Source: Xanthomonas bonasiae
GTDB taxonomy: Bacteria > Pseudomonadota > Gammaproteobacteria > Xanthomonadales > Xanthomonadaceae
Assembly: GCF_017163705.1 (NCBI RefSeq)
Contig: NZ_JAFIWB010000032.1
Location: forward strand, 1 to 57,257
Direction of reading: 5' to 3'
DNA: 57,257 nucleotides
Position 1 is the stretch's first letter. Each line of letters begins with the position of its first letter. Shown in pieces: positions 25,472-34,900 of the stretch. The notes beneath the pieces were generated by a model. The model did no database searches. It was not told the origin of the DNA and saw nothing but the letters and a program-made list of their open reading frames with translations. The translations under genes and the position numbers were made by a program.

Positions 25472-27612
25472 GCGCTCAGCTCTCCGCCGCTGCTGTACTG
25501 GGGGTTGGCCGCACGGCGATGCTGCTCGCGCACGGCGGCGGCGATCGCCGCCTGGGTGGCGACGCCGTGCTTGACCAGGTAGTCGCCGATGCGGCCGTCG
25601 CGTTGCGGCCTGTATTCGTCAAGCACGCGCTCGAACTGGTCGCGCGCGATCAGGCGCAGTTCCACCAGCAGATCGCCCAGCAGCGGCACCGCGTCGACGC
25701 GGTAGCTTTCGCCGCTGATCAGGCGCAGGCCGGCGTTGATTTCGCTTTCGCGCGCGATCGCCTGTCGCAGCACGCTCGCGTCCAGGTCGTGCAGCAACCG
25801 TTGCTGCTCCTCTTCGGACAATGCGTTGGAGACCGCGACCGCCACTTCGCCGGGCACGTCCGACGGCAGCGGCAGCAGCCGCCATTGCACGCAGGCCTGC
25901 ACCGACAACGGGAACTGCCCGGCCTGCAGATACGCCACGTCGATCGCCGCGCGCGGCAGATCGCCCTGGAAGGCGATGGCTTCGGCCAGGGTTTCGTCGT
26001 CCAGCCAGCCCTGCGCCACCAGGATCCGTCCCAGCGGTTGCTGGCGTCCGCCCTCCTGCTGGCGCAGCGCCTGCACCAGGCGCTCGGGCTCGACCGCTTC
26101 CCAGGTTGTCAGCAGTTCGCCCAGGCGCCTGCGGGTATGCACCAGCTGCGCGGCGCTGGGGAAATCGTGCATGGTCTTGTCCCACACCATGCGCTTGCCG
26201 AACAGCAGGTACAGCAGGAACAGGCGCCAGGCGCGCGCGGTGGCCATGAAGTTGATCATGTTGCCGACCACCATGCGCGGGATCGACATCAGCGCATGTT
26301 CCCAGCCGTACAGGCGGTTGACGAAGTAGAAGCGCTGCGCCACGCGCGTGGCCAGCGCGGCGGTGGTCAGCAGCGCCACGTTCATCTGCCAGGTGCCGCG
26401 CTGGAAGATGGTCGGGAACTGGGTCTCCCACGCGCCGGCGACCTTGAGCAGCCAGAACAGCAGCAACTGCAGGAAGATCAGATAGGCGAACACGCTGACG
26501 AACGAGGTGACGATGCCCTTGCGGTCGCGCGCGAGCAGGTACTTGGTCGCCAGCGAACCGCGCCAGCCCAGCGTTTCCCAGCTCTGCAGGCCGATGCCCA
26601 GCACCCAGCGCGCCTTCTGCCGGTACGAGGCGCGGAAGTTGTCGGGGAAGTATTCGCGCACGCACAGCGCCATGTGCAGGGTGCGCTCGCGCACCGGGCC
26701 CCAGCCGAACCACGACGGGCGGCGCACGCGGAACTGCACCGGGAAGCGCGCGAAGATCGAGTGCATGCCCATCGCCGCCAGGCGTGCGCCGACGTCGTAG
26801 TCCTCGGTCAGGCTGTCGGTGTTGAACGGCTGGTTGTCGCTGGCCTCGCTCAGCGCCAGCAGCGCCTTGCGCGAGAAACAGGTGCCGACGCCGGCCGACG
26901 GCACCATGCCGGACACGCTTTCGCGCACCACCAGGTCCTTGGCGTGCCATTCGGCGAATTCGTCCATGTACACGCCGGCCACCAGCTCGTACCACTCGCG
27001 GTCCAGCGAGGTCACCGGCAACTGGATCATGTCCTTGCGCGGCAGCAGGTAGTTGAAGAAGCGCAGCTCCATCGGGTGCAGCACGTCCTCGCTGTCGTGC
27101 AGGACCACGCCGGCGAACTCAATGTCGTTCTGCTTCTCGTACTCGAAGATCGCCAGGACCAGCCAGTTCAGGCAGTCGGCCTTGCTGGTCGGGCCGTCGT
27201 GCGGCACCTCGATGCGGCGCATGCGCTTGTAGCGGCGGCGCATGCGTTCCACTTCGGCGATGGTCTGCGCGTCGTTGGGATAGGTGCCGACGAAGACCAC
27301 GTAGTCGTGGTAATCGAGCACGTCGATCATGTTCTCGACCATCTGCCCGATCACGTCGAACTCGGCCCAGGCCGGCACCATGATCGCCAGCGTCTGTTCC
27401 GGCCGCTGCAGCAGGTCCTGCTGGGTCAGCGGCCGGTATTCGCTGCGCTGCTTGAGGATCACGCTGCGCCAGATTTCGCGCGCCCAATACCAGGCATCGA
27501 TGAACAGGTCGTCGAGGCTGGAGATCAGGATCACCACCGCGACCACCACGGCCGCCGTCTCCAGGAAGGCGTAGTAGTTGGCCAGGTAGATGTTCCAGTA
27601 CAGACCGTCCAC
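25468..27612 (-). CDS. nfrB: NfrB-like c-di-GMP-responsive glycosyltransferase
   Basis: A 714-residue inner-membrane GT2 synthase. Membrane helices flank a catalytic core with HDSED (172-176), TEDYD (269-273) and QKARW (332-336), the D-D-D-QxxRW set of processive synthases. The C-terminal 220 residues hold MshEN-type c-di-GMP motifs: 24-residue units starting RLGELL (496) and PLGRIL (526) separated by six residues, and a second pair starting at residues 644 and 674 (RIGDYLVKHG). In E. coli, NfrB makes a ManNAc polymer from UDP-ManNAc supplied by WecB and is activated by c-di-GMP. It starts with GTG 6 bp after the bcsB-like stop, without a good Shine-Dalgarno sequence. Confidence 0.9.
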   Translation of the reverse strand: MDGLYWNIYLANYYAFLETAAVVVAVVILISSLDDLFIDAWYWAREIWRSVILKQRSEYRPLTQQDLLQRPEQTLAIMVPAWAEFDVIGQMVENMIDVLDYHDYVVFVGTYPNDAQTIAEVERMRRRYKRMRRIEVPHDGPTSKADCLNWLVLAIFEYEKQNDIEFAGVVLHDSEDVLHPMELRFFNYLLPRKDMIQLPVTSLDREWYELVAGVYMDEFAEWHAKDLVVRESVSGMVPSAGVGTCFSRKALLALSEASDNQPFNTDSLTEDYDVGARLAAMGMHSIFARFPVQFRVRRPSWFGWGPVRERTLHMALCVREYFPDNFRASYRQKARWVLGIGLQSWETLGWRGSLATKYLLARDRKGIVTSFVSVFAYLIFLQLLLFWLLKVAGAWETQFPTIFQRGTWQMNVALLTTAALATRVAQRFYFVNRLYGWEHALMSIPRMVVGNMINFMATARAWRLFLLYLLFGKRMVWDKTMHDFPSAAQLVHTRRRLGELLTTWEAVEPERLVQALRQQEGGRQQPLGRILVAQGWLDDETLAEAIAFQGDLPRAAIDVAYLQAGQFPLSVQACVQWRLLPLPSDVPGEVAVAVSNALSEEEQQRLLHDLDASVLRQAIARESEINAGLRLISGESYRVDAVPLLGDLLVELRLIARDQFERVLDEYRPQRDGRIGDYLVKHGVATQAAIAAAVREQHRRAANPQYSSGGELSA

Positions 27613-27618
27613 AGGCGA

Positions 27619-29841
27619 TCAGTGCCCGTTGGTCTGCGCGGACTTGCGGCGGCGACGCACCTGCACCACCCGCGCGGCCAGCAGCATGAACACGATCACG
27701 CCCACCAGCACCACCAGCCACACCATGTGCTGCTGCCACAGCGGCTGCGGGTTGCTCTGCTCGGCCATGCGCGCGCCGGTAGGGTCCTGACCGTCGAAGT
27801 CCTGCACCACGCCGTCGGCATCCAGCAGCGCCAGATTGCCGCGGATCAGCCGGAACGGTTCGGCGATCTGCGGCCCCTGCGTGCCCAGCTCGCGGTAGAT
27901 CACCCCGGTGTGGGCGCCGCTGCCGACCACTTCGACCAGCGCGGCGCGATCGAGTCCGGCCAGGTCCAGCAGCACCTGCTTGCCCGGGCCGGACACCACC
28001 AGCTTGCCGTCGCGCACCGCCCCGCTCTGCGCCAGCCCCTGCGGCGCCAGCACGAAGCTGAGGTAGGCACCGGTCGGCGCGATCGCGGTCCCGGCATCGC
28101 CGACCTTCAGCACCGCCTGCATCGGCGAGGCGCCGGTCGCGCCGGCGAGATGGATCACCTTGGCCAGCGAAGCCGGCGCGTCCTGCAGCCAGCTACTGGG
28201 CACGAACACCTCGTGCGCGCCGGCCAGCTGCGAGGCCGCGCCGACGAAATCGGCGGCGAGGCTGCGATCGGCCAGACGGATGTGGCTGCTGGGCAGCACC
28301 GACACCGGATAGCCGGTGGCCGGATCATGGCAGTACGGACGCGCCGGCTGGCGCAGGAAGCTGATCCGCACCTGGTTGCGCGCGGCCAGCGCGAAGCTCG
28401 GCACCTTGGCGACCAGGCGCTGCGGCTTGCCGTCGGCATCGAGCACCTTGGCGCCCAGCAGGTAGTCGTTGAAGAAGATCGAGGCGACCGCGCCCTGCCC
28501 GGCCGGGTTCGGCGCCGCGCTGACGTCGACCACCACTTCGCTGGGCAGGCGTCCTTCGCTGGACAGCGCGCCCAGGTCGAAGTTCGCGGTGCGGTCGCCG
28601 CGCGAGACGATGTCCTGGGTCCCGGCCATGTCGCCGAGGCGGCCGAGCAGCACCACGTCCTTGTCGGCCGGCGGCAGCAGCGCGGTGCTCACCAGCAGCG
28701 CACGGCCCTGCGCATAGCCGCGCCATTGTTGGGTCAGCAGGCCGGCGACCTTGGCGCCGGCGCCGCTGGCGACCAGCAGGGTCGGATGCCCGCCGACCAG
28801 CGCCACCTGCACCGACGCGGTGCCGGCCGGCTGTTCGAACCCGGCCATGTCGGCCTTGCGCCACGCGGCGAACGCGCCAGCCGCGTCCGGCGCGGCGCTG
28901 GCGACCTGGGCGCCCAAGGCATCCAGCGCGGCGCGCACGCCGGCGCGCAACGGATCGCTCAGCACCGCCACGTCGACCGCCAGCGGACCGCCATCGCCGA
29001 GCGACAGCAGCGCGCCGACTTCGGCCAGGCTGCCGATGCGGTGGCTGGCGCTGCCGTCGGCCAACGCCGCGTAGGCGGGGATGCCGGCCAGGCTGGCCGG
29101 GATCGCCAGCCCGCGCAGGTCCACGCTCGCGCCCACCGCCGGCAGCGCGACCACGTCGACGCGCTTGCCGCCGTTCTCCAGCGCCGTGCCCACGCGCCAC
29201 GCGGTGTCGTAGCTTTGCACGCTGGTGGCGCGGCCTTCCACCAGCAGCCGCACCGTGGCCGGCAACGCGCCCCAGGCCTTGGCCACGGTGTCGATCGCGC
29301 GGCCGTCGAAGCGGTAGCTGAAGCGCGAATCCGGCGACAGCCGCAGCACGTTGGCCGGTGCGCTCTGATCGGCGCACTGGTATTCGGAGACCACCGACCA
29401 CCAGCCCACGCCGAAGCGCACGAAGCCGTTGGGGCGGGCGAAACCGTCGATGCCGATCAGCTGGCTGACGTCGCCCTGGGCATCGGTGATCGAACGCGCC
29501 GACACCGGGTCGCCGTCGATCGACAGCAGGCTGGAGGTGCGCCCGGTATGCCCACGCACGTAGCGCGCATCGACCTGCAACTGCGCATCGCGGGTCGGCA
29601 CGCCGGCCGGCACCGGCAGGTAGATGTCGCGCTGGCTTTCCTGGCCGCTGAGCACCAGCGGCTGCTTGAAGCCCAGCTCACGCAGGGTCATCGAGCGGGT
29701 GACCGTGGTGGCGCCGGCCCACTCGCCGAACTGGCCGGCGACGGAATCGGCGGCAGCGGCAGGAGTCAGCGCGGTCGACAGGACCAAGGCCAGCGGCAGA
29801 CCCTGGGGGAAACGGGCGGTGGAACGGCGGGTCTGGGTCAT
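27619..29841 (-). CDS. BcsB-like periplasmic, membrane-anchored synthase partner
   Basis: A 740-residue exported protein: signal peptide (ends near LTPAAAA), two jelly-roll/flavodoxin-like halves as in BcsB (RDIYLPVPAGVPTRDAQLQVDARY, SIFFNDYLLGAKVLDADGKPQ, AARNQVRISFLRQ) and one C-terminal membrane helix (WLVVLVGVIVFMLLAARVV) followed by a basic tail. It is clearly distinct from the bcsB of the cellulose operon (37608-39923), to which it is only distantly similar. Located between wecB (ATGA overlap) and the nfrB-like gene, it should guide the nascent polymer through the periplasm. E. coli nfrAB has no such partner, as far as I know. Confidence 0.82.
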   Translation of the reverse strand: MTQTRRSTARFPQGLPLALVLSTALTPAAAADSVAGQFGEWAGATTVTRSMTLRELGFKQPLVLSGQESQRDIYLPVPAGVPTRDAQLQVDARYVRGHTGRTSSLLSIDGDPVSARSITDAQGDVSQLIGIDGFARPNGFVRFGVGWWSVVSEYQCADQSAPANVLRLSPDSRFSYRFDGRAIDTVAKAWGALPATVRLLVEGRATSVQSYDTAWRVGTALENGGKRVDVVALPAVGASVDLRGLAIPASLAGIPAYAALADGSASHRIGSLAEVGALLSLGDGGPLAVDVAVLSDPLRAGVRAALDALGAQVASAAPDAAGAFAAWRKADMAGFEQPAGTASVQVALVGGHPTLLVASGAGAKVAGLLTQQWRGYAQGRALLVSTALLPPADKDVVLLGRLGDMAGTQDIVSRGDRTANFDLGALSSEGRLPSEVVVDVSAAPNPAGQGAVASIFFNDYLLGAKVLDADGKPQRLVAKVPSFALAARNQVRISFLRQPARPYCHDPATGYPVSVLPSSHIRLADRSLAADFVGAASQLAGAHEVFVPSSWLQDAPASLAKVIHLAGATGASPMQAVLKVGDAGTAIAPTGAYLSFVLAPQGLAQSGAVRDGKLVVSGPGKQVLLDLAGLDRAALVEVVGSGAHTGVIYRELGTQGPQIAEPFRLIRGNLALLDADGVVQDFDGQDPTGARMAEQSNPQPLWQQHMVWLVVLVGVIVFMLLAARVVQVRRRRKSAQTNGH

Positions 29842-31022
29842 GGCGTCGATTCTGAAAAAAGAGGGAGGTGGGACACCGGCGCGGCGCGGCCGGGCACGAA
29901 ACTGTCGAAGGACTGGCCGCGCAGCGCGGCCACGATCCGCGCCGAGGCGCGGCCATCGCCGTAGGGGCTGGCGTGGGGCAGGAACCGCGCGGGCCGCGCC
30001 GGCAACTCGCAGGCCGCCGCGACCGCGGCCACGATCCGCGCCGGATCGGTGCCGACCAGGGTCACCACCCCGGCCTGGACCGCCTCGGGGCGTTCGGTGA
30101 CGTCGCGCATCACCAGTACCGGCTTGCCCAGTGCCGGCGCTTCTTCCTGCACGCCGCCGGAATCGGTCAGCACCACGTGCGCGTGCTGCATCAGCCGCAC
30201 GAAGGCGAGGTAGTCCTGCGGCGCGATCAGGTGCACGTTGTCCAGCCCGCCCAGCTGCGCGCGGACCGGGCCCTGCACGTTCGGATTCAAATGCACCGGG
30301 TAGACGATCTGCAGGTCCTTGCGCTGCGCCAGTTCGGCCAGCGCGCGGCAGATGTTGGCGAAGCCGTCGCCGAAACTTTCGCGGCGATGCCCGGTGACCA
30401 GCAGCAACTTGCGCTGCGCATCCAGGAACGGGAACTGCGCATCCACCGTGGTGCGCAGCACGGCATCGCGCTCGAGCCGCTCGACGGTCAGTTGCAGCGC
30501 ATCGATCACGGTGTTGCCGGTGACGCTGATGCGGCCGGACAGGTTTTCCTGCCGCAGGTTGTCGCGCGCGCTGGCGGTGGGCGCGAACAGATGGTCGGCG
30601 ACCACGTCGATCACCCGCCGGTTCATTTCTTCCGGCCACGGCTGCTGCAGATTGCCGGTGCGCAGGCCCGCTTCGACGTGGCCGACCGGAATGCGCCGAT
30701 GGAAGGCGGCCAGCGCGGCGGTCATCGCGGTACTGGTATCGCCGTGCACCAACACGCGGTCCGGCTGCACCTGCGCATACAGGGCATCGAGCCTGGCGAA
30801 CAAGCGCGAACACAGGCCGTTGAGGGTCTGGTCGGCCACCATCACATCGAGGTCGTGATCGGGCTGGATCGCGAACAACGCCATCACCTGATCCAGCATC
30901 GCCCGATGCTGTCCGGTGATGCAGACCAGGGAGTCGATCTCCGGCGCGGCGTGCAGCGCGCGGACCAGCGGCCCCATCTTGATCGCCTCGGGGCGCGTAC
31001 CAAAAACGCAAAGAACCTTCAC
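29838..31022 (-). CDS. wecB: UDP-N-acetylglucosamine 2-epimerase (non-hydrolysing)
   Basis: Converts UDP-GlcNAc to UDP-ManNAc in the cytoplasm, here most likely to feed the NfrB-like synthase. Family hallmarks across 394 residues: KVLCVFGTRPEAIKMGPLV, TGQHRAMLDQV, VHGDTSTAMTAALAAF, GHVEAGLRTGN, PEEMNRRVIDVVADHLFAPT, TGHRRESFG, PVHLNPNV and LTDSGGVQEEAPALGKPVLVMRD. The GTG start is preferred because GGAG lies six bases upstream; an ATG 12 bases earlier (MEWW) overlaps that site. It is the first gene of the eleven-gene operon, and no other enterobacterial-common-antigen genes are nearby, so it is a dedicated copy. Confidence 0.93.
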   Translation of the reverse strand: MKVLCVFGTRPEAIKMGPLVRALHAAPEIDSLVCITGQHRAMLDQVMALFAIQPDHDLDVMVADQTLNGLCSRLFARLDALYAQVQPDRVLVHGDTSTAMTAALAAFHRRIPVGHVEAGLRTGNLQQPWPEEMNRRVIDVVADHLFAPTASARDNLRQENLSGRISVTGNTVIDALQLTVERLERDAVLRTTVDAQFPFLDAQRKLLLVTGHRRESFGDGFANICRALAELAQRKDLQIVYPVHLNPNVQGPVRAQLGGLDNVHLIAPQDYLAFVRLMQHAHVVLTDSGGVQEEAPALGKPVLVMRDVTERPEAVQAGVVTLVGTDPARIVAAVAAACELPARPARFLPHASPYGDGRASARIVAALRGQSFDSFVPGRAAPVSHLPLFSESTP

Positions 31023-31048
31023 CCACCACTCCATTGGCCACAAACAAC

Positions 31049-31064
31049 AGTGACCATCGTCACA
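31049..31064. promoter_or_regulatory. Candidate Clp/CRP-binding site upstream of wecB
   Basis: AGTGA-N6-TCACA matches the CRP-type consensus TGTGA-N6-TCACA at 9 of 10 informative positions, centred 34 bp upstream of the wecB GTG. Xanthomonas Clp is a CRP homologue that recognises this type of site and loses DNA binding when it binds c-di-GMP. The operon encodes a c-di-GMP-activated synthase, so a Clp site here would link transcription and enzyme control. I could not place the promoter, so activation versus repression is open. Confidence 0.5.
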
Positions 31065-31418
31065 CAAAATGTGCGAACTGATGTGTACAAATCGTGCGGA
31101 TCGCAGGGGGATGCCCGCGGTCGCCGCTAGCATCGGCACGCGCGCCGCGGCTTTGCGCCGTCGTCCCGAGGGGCTGAAAGCTTGAATTTGCAAGGCGGTC
31201 GGCCAGTCACGGCCGGGCGTCGCACAGGCACATGCGCCGCCAGGCGCGGCGCTTGCCCGCGGTCAGACGCTGGCGGTAGATCGGCTGGGATGGTGCACTG
31301 CAACGACGTCGGTCCCGGGCATCGCCGAGGCCGAGGCCGATGCCGACCCCCGCGTCGAAGCGGGCGGTTGCGCTTCGAGGCGCTCAGGCGATGCCGCGAC
31401 GCGAACGGTGTCGGGGTC
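31065..31418. other. Upstream half of the wecB-bcsC spacer
   Basis: No gene is visible. The stretch nearest wecB (31065-31100) is AT-rich and should hold its promoter (a TTGTAC is present on the minus strand). Further out, the sequence is GC-rich and includes a short inverted pattern around ccgaggccgaggcc. Confidence 0.45.
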
Positions 31419-31904
31419 GAAGCCCCTCCTGCAGTGCACCCGGCCCCGCCATCCGCGAGTCCGCGGGAAGCGACTTCGGTCGCGACGAGCGAAGCCGCGG
31501 ACCGGATCGCGTCGGGGCTGAAGCCCCTCCCACAAGTGCACCCAGCCGACATTCGCAAGCCCCCCTGTGGGAGCGACTTCAGTCGCGACGAGCGACGCCG
31601 CAGACCTGACGGCGCCAGACCGGGGCGGGTGCCGAAGCTCCTCCACAGTGCACCCAGCCGACATTCACAAGCCCCTTTGTGGGAGCGACTTCAGTCGCGA
31701 CGAGCGACGCCGCGCGCCTGACGGCGCCGGACCGGGTCAGGGGCCGACGCCCCTCCCTCAGTGCACCCAGCCCGCCATCCGCAAGCCCCCTGTGGGAGCG
31801 GCGACTTCAGTCGCGACGAGCGACGCCGCGGGCCTGACGGCGCCGGGCCGCATCGGGGCCGAAGCCCCTCCTGCGGTGCGCCCAGCCCGCCAAACGCGAG
31901 CGCC
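31419..31904. repeat. Tandem array of about 112-bp repeats between two exopolysaccharide operons
   Basis: Units begin gaagcccctcc...gtgcacccagcc and start at 31419, 31520, 31634, 31746 and 31861, giving four full copies and a partial fifth, with spacing 101, 114, 112 and 115 bp. Inside each unit is tgtgggagcgacttcagtcgcgacgagcgacgcc, which includes a small dyad (gcgact/agtcgc). Related single copies occur near 13980-14065 and 44597-44709. No spacers of unrelated sequence are present, so it is not a CRISPR. It lies at the end of the bcs operon and may terminate or insulate transcription. Confidence 0.88.
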
Positions 31905-31918
31905 CTACGTGCCCCCGC

Positions 31919-34900
31919 TTACTCGCCCACGTACGGCGAGGCCAGCACCTGCGGGCGGCGGCCAAGGCCGGCGCCGAGCCGGTCGAGCACGAAGCGCACG
32001 TAGAGGTTGGTGCTGAACTGGTTGTAGTCGCGGGCGTTGTTGAAGATCAGCCGCCCGCCCAGGAACAACTGCGGAGCCAGCTGCCACTCGGCGGCGCCGG
32101 CGACGTTGTAGGACACGCCGGTCTTGCTCTGCCCGGCGTAGACCGGCGCGGTGTAGGTGTCCACCAGGCCCAGCAGCGCGGCCAGCGATGCGGCGTCGTA
32201 GGCGTCCTGTTGCATCTGCGCGCTGGTCGGGAAGTAGTTGCTGTCGTCGCTGCGGAAATGCTGCACGCCGACGCTGGCGTCCACGCTCCAGTTGACCTTG
32301 CGCCCGGCCGAACGCCCGCTCCAGTGCACCGGGAAGCCGAGGTCGACATAGTCCTGCGGGCTGAAGTAGCCGCCCTGGCCGTAGGTGTAGCCGCTCAGGT
32401 TCTTGTCGTACTGCATCGCGGTCAGGTTGAGGCCGGCGGTCAGCGACTGGTTCTCGGTCTCCAGCGCGTGCACGTACACGCCCAGGTCCACCTGGCGGTG
32501 GTCGTTGTCGGCGACGTTGTGGCCGACCAGGCGATCGGCGGTCAGGTTGGCGTAGCCGCCGAGCAGGCCGTTGTCGAGCGTGGCCGACAGGCGCACGCCG
32601 TTGCTGGTCACGCCGCCCCAGCGCAGCCCGGCGCGGCCGTCGTCGACGCCGGCGAAGGACAGCAGGCTGTCGCTGACCGCGCGCCGGAACGCCTGGCCCG
32701 AATAGGTCAGGTTTTCGCCGATCTGGCCGCGGTAGCCGACGCCGCCGACGATGCGCTGCTCGGGGAAGCCCACCGGCGTGCTGCCGAGGTCGGCCGCGAA
32801 GCCGCCGCGCTTGTACTTCACCGACACGCCGACGCCGCTGGCGTCCTGGTCCATGCGCCGCGAGGCCGAGCCGTTGGCGGCCATCGTGTACAGCGCCTGG
32901 CTGAAGCCGGCCGGGGTCAGGCTGGCCGCGGTGGTGTTGGCCGCCAGCGCCTGGAAGCGGGCGATGTCGGCGGCGCTGAGATCGGCGCTGCGCGAGGCAT
33001 CGCCGAGGATCGCGCTGGCCAGGGTGCTGATCGACACGTCCGCGGCGATGTTGCCGAGCAGGAACGCCGACAGCGGCTCGGCATACAGCGCCTGCAGCGC
33101 CGCGGCCTCGCGCTGCGCGTTGGTCAAGGTGGCGTCGGTGTCGTTGTACAGCTCGTTGTACAGGCCGGTGTTGACCGCATAGGTGCGCAACGCGTTGCGG
33201 GTGGCGTTGGTGTCGCCCTCGGTGAGCAGCAACTGGTACAGGTCGCTGCCGACCAGGTCGTCGATCGGGGTGCGGTCGGCGGCCAGCGCATCGCCCATCG
33301 CCGCGCTCGGGCCGGCGCCGAACCGGCTGGCGGTGGAATAGGCGGTGTCGAGCGTGCCGGCATCGAGCAGGGTCGGGGTGACATCGACGCTGAGCTTGCC
33401 TTCGCCGACCGCGAATTCGCCGTGCAGCGGCACTTCCAGATCGTTCAACTTGCCCAGCCCGGCCTCGCCGTCGCGGGCGCGGTAGGTGGCGCCGGCGGCC
33501 AGGCTGTCGCTGTTTTCCGACTGCACTTCGCGCAGTTCGTCGAGCACGGTGCCGGTGCGCGCCGGGGTGGCCAGCGCCTGCGCCTGGCGCGCGCTGCCGG
33601 TGGTGGCGACACGGTCGTCGGGATAGTAGGACGGGGCCAGGCTGGCCGCGGCCGGCGCGCGCTGGCCCGGCACCGGCAGCGCCGCCAGCTGCACGCCGCC
33701 GGCAGCGCCGGCGCTGGCCGGCGGCGGCAGGTCGTCGCCGCCGCTGGCATAGGCCGCGGCAGCCGCGGCCGGCATTGACGGGTATTGGCCCGCGCCGGCC
33801 GCGGCCGGCATCGCCGGGAGCGCGGCCTGGCCGGCCGCGGCATAGGCCGGCGCCGAATAGCCGCCACCGAGGCTGTCGGAGACCACCGCCGGGCTGCGCG
33901 GCATGCGCCCGCTCATGCCGGCGAACGGGTTCAACGGGCGCCCGGCGCCGGCGAAGGAGGCCGGACCGTTGGCGGCCGGCAGGCCGTTGTCGTGCTGGCC
34001 GGCCTCGCGCGCCTGCGCCGCCAGCGCGGCGCGGAAATAGCTCTCGGCCTTGCGGTTCTTGCCGGCGCTGCGGTACACGCGGCCGGCCGCGCTCAGCACC
34101 GCGGGCGAATCCGGCGCCTGCGCCAGCGCGCGCTGCAGATAGTCCTCGGCGCTGTCCAGGTCGCGCAGCGCGGCGGCGGTATTGGCCGCGGCGATCAGCG
34201 TGTCCAGGTCGTTGGGCGATTGCTGCAGCTGCTGCTGGTACAGCACCAGCGCCTGGCGCTGGTCGCCGGCGGCGGCGTACAGCCGCGCCAGCGCGGCCAC
34301 CGCCTTGGGATCCTGGTTCTGCTGCGCCAGCAGCGGCGCCAGCGCGTCGTAGGCCGCTTCCAGGTTGCCCAGCTCGCGCAGCGCATCCACCTGGCGCAGC
34401 GTGTAGCCGCTGCGCAGCGCCTGGTAGCGGCGCTGTTGCTCGGCGGTCATGTCGGTATCGCGCAACTGGCGCAGCGTGGCCGCCAGTTCGGCGTCCTGCT
34501 GCGCGCGCAGCAGCACGCTGGCGTACTGCAGCCGCGCCTCGGTGCTCGGGTTCTGCGCGACCAGGCGCTGCGCCAGGGTCAGCGCGCGCTGGTTGCTGCC
34601 GATGTCGGCATAGGCGCCGGCCATCGACGCCAGCAGCGCCGGCTGTTCCAGCGCGCCGCCGAGCGCGGCCTCGGTGCGCGCCAGCAGCAGCTGCGCCTCG
34701 CCGGCGCGGCCCTGCTGTTGCAGCAGCCGCGCCTGCGCGGCCTGCTGCTCGACCCAGGCGGTGTTGCGCAGCGCGCTCATTTCCGCGGTCCGCGCCGCGC
34801 TGGGGATGCGTTCCAGGCTGGCGTAGGCACTGGCCCAGTCGCCGCGTTCCTGCGCCAGCAGCGCATTGGCGTACAGCGCCTCGGGCATGTCGCCGTGCAC

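Noticed and set aside
25519-29964. Very long plus-strand open frame (1481 codons) opposite nfrB and the bcsB-like gene
   Set aside because: It is the mirror of two well-supported genes, rich in Arg/His/Gln/Val with no domain pattern; high-GC codon use keeps the opposite frame open. The same applies to long opposite frames at 32210-36508 and 37611-42913.
31419-31904. Possible CRISPR array
   Set aside because: Units of about 112 bp follow each other directly with no unique spacers, and related copies occur dispersed; no cas genes are present.
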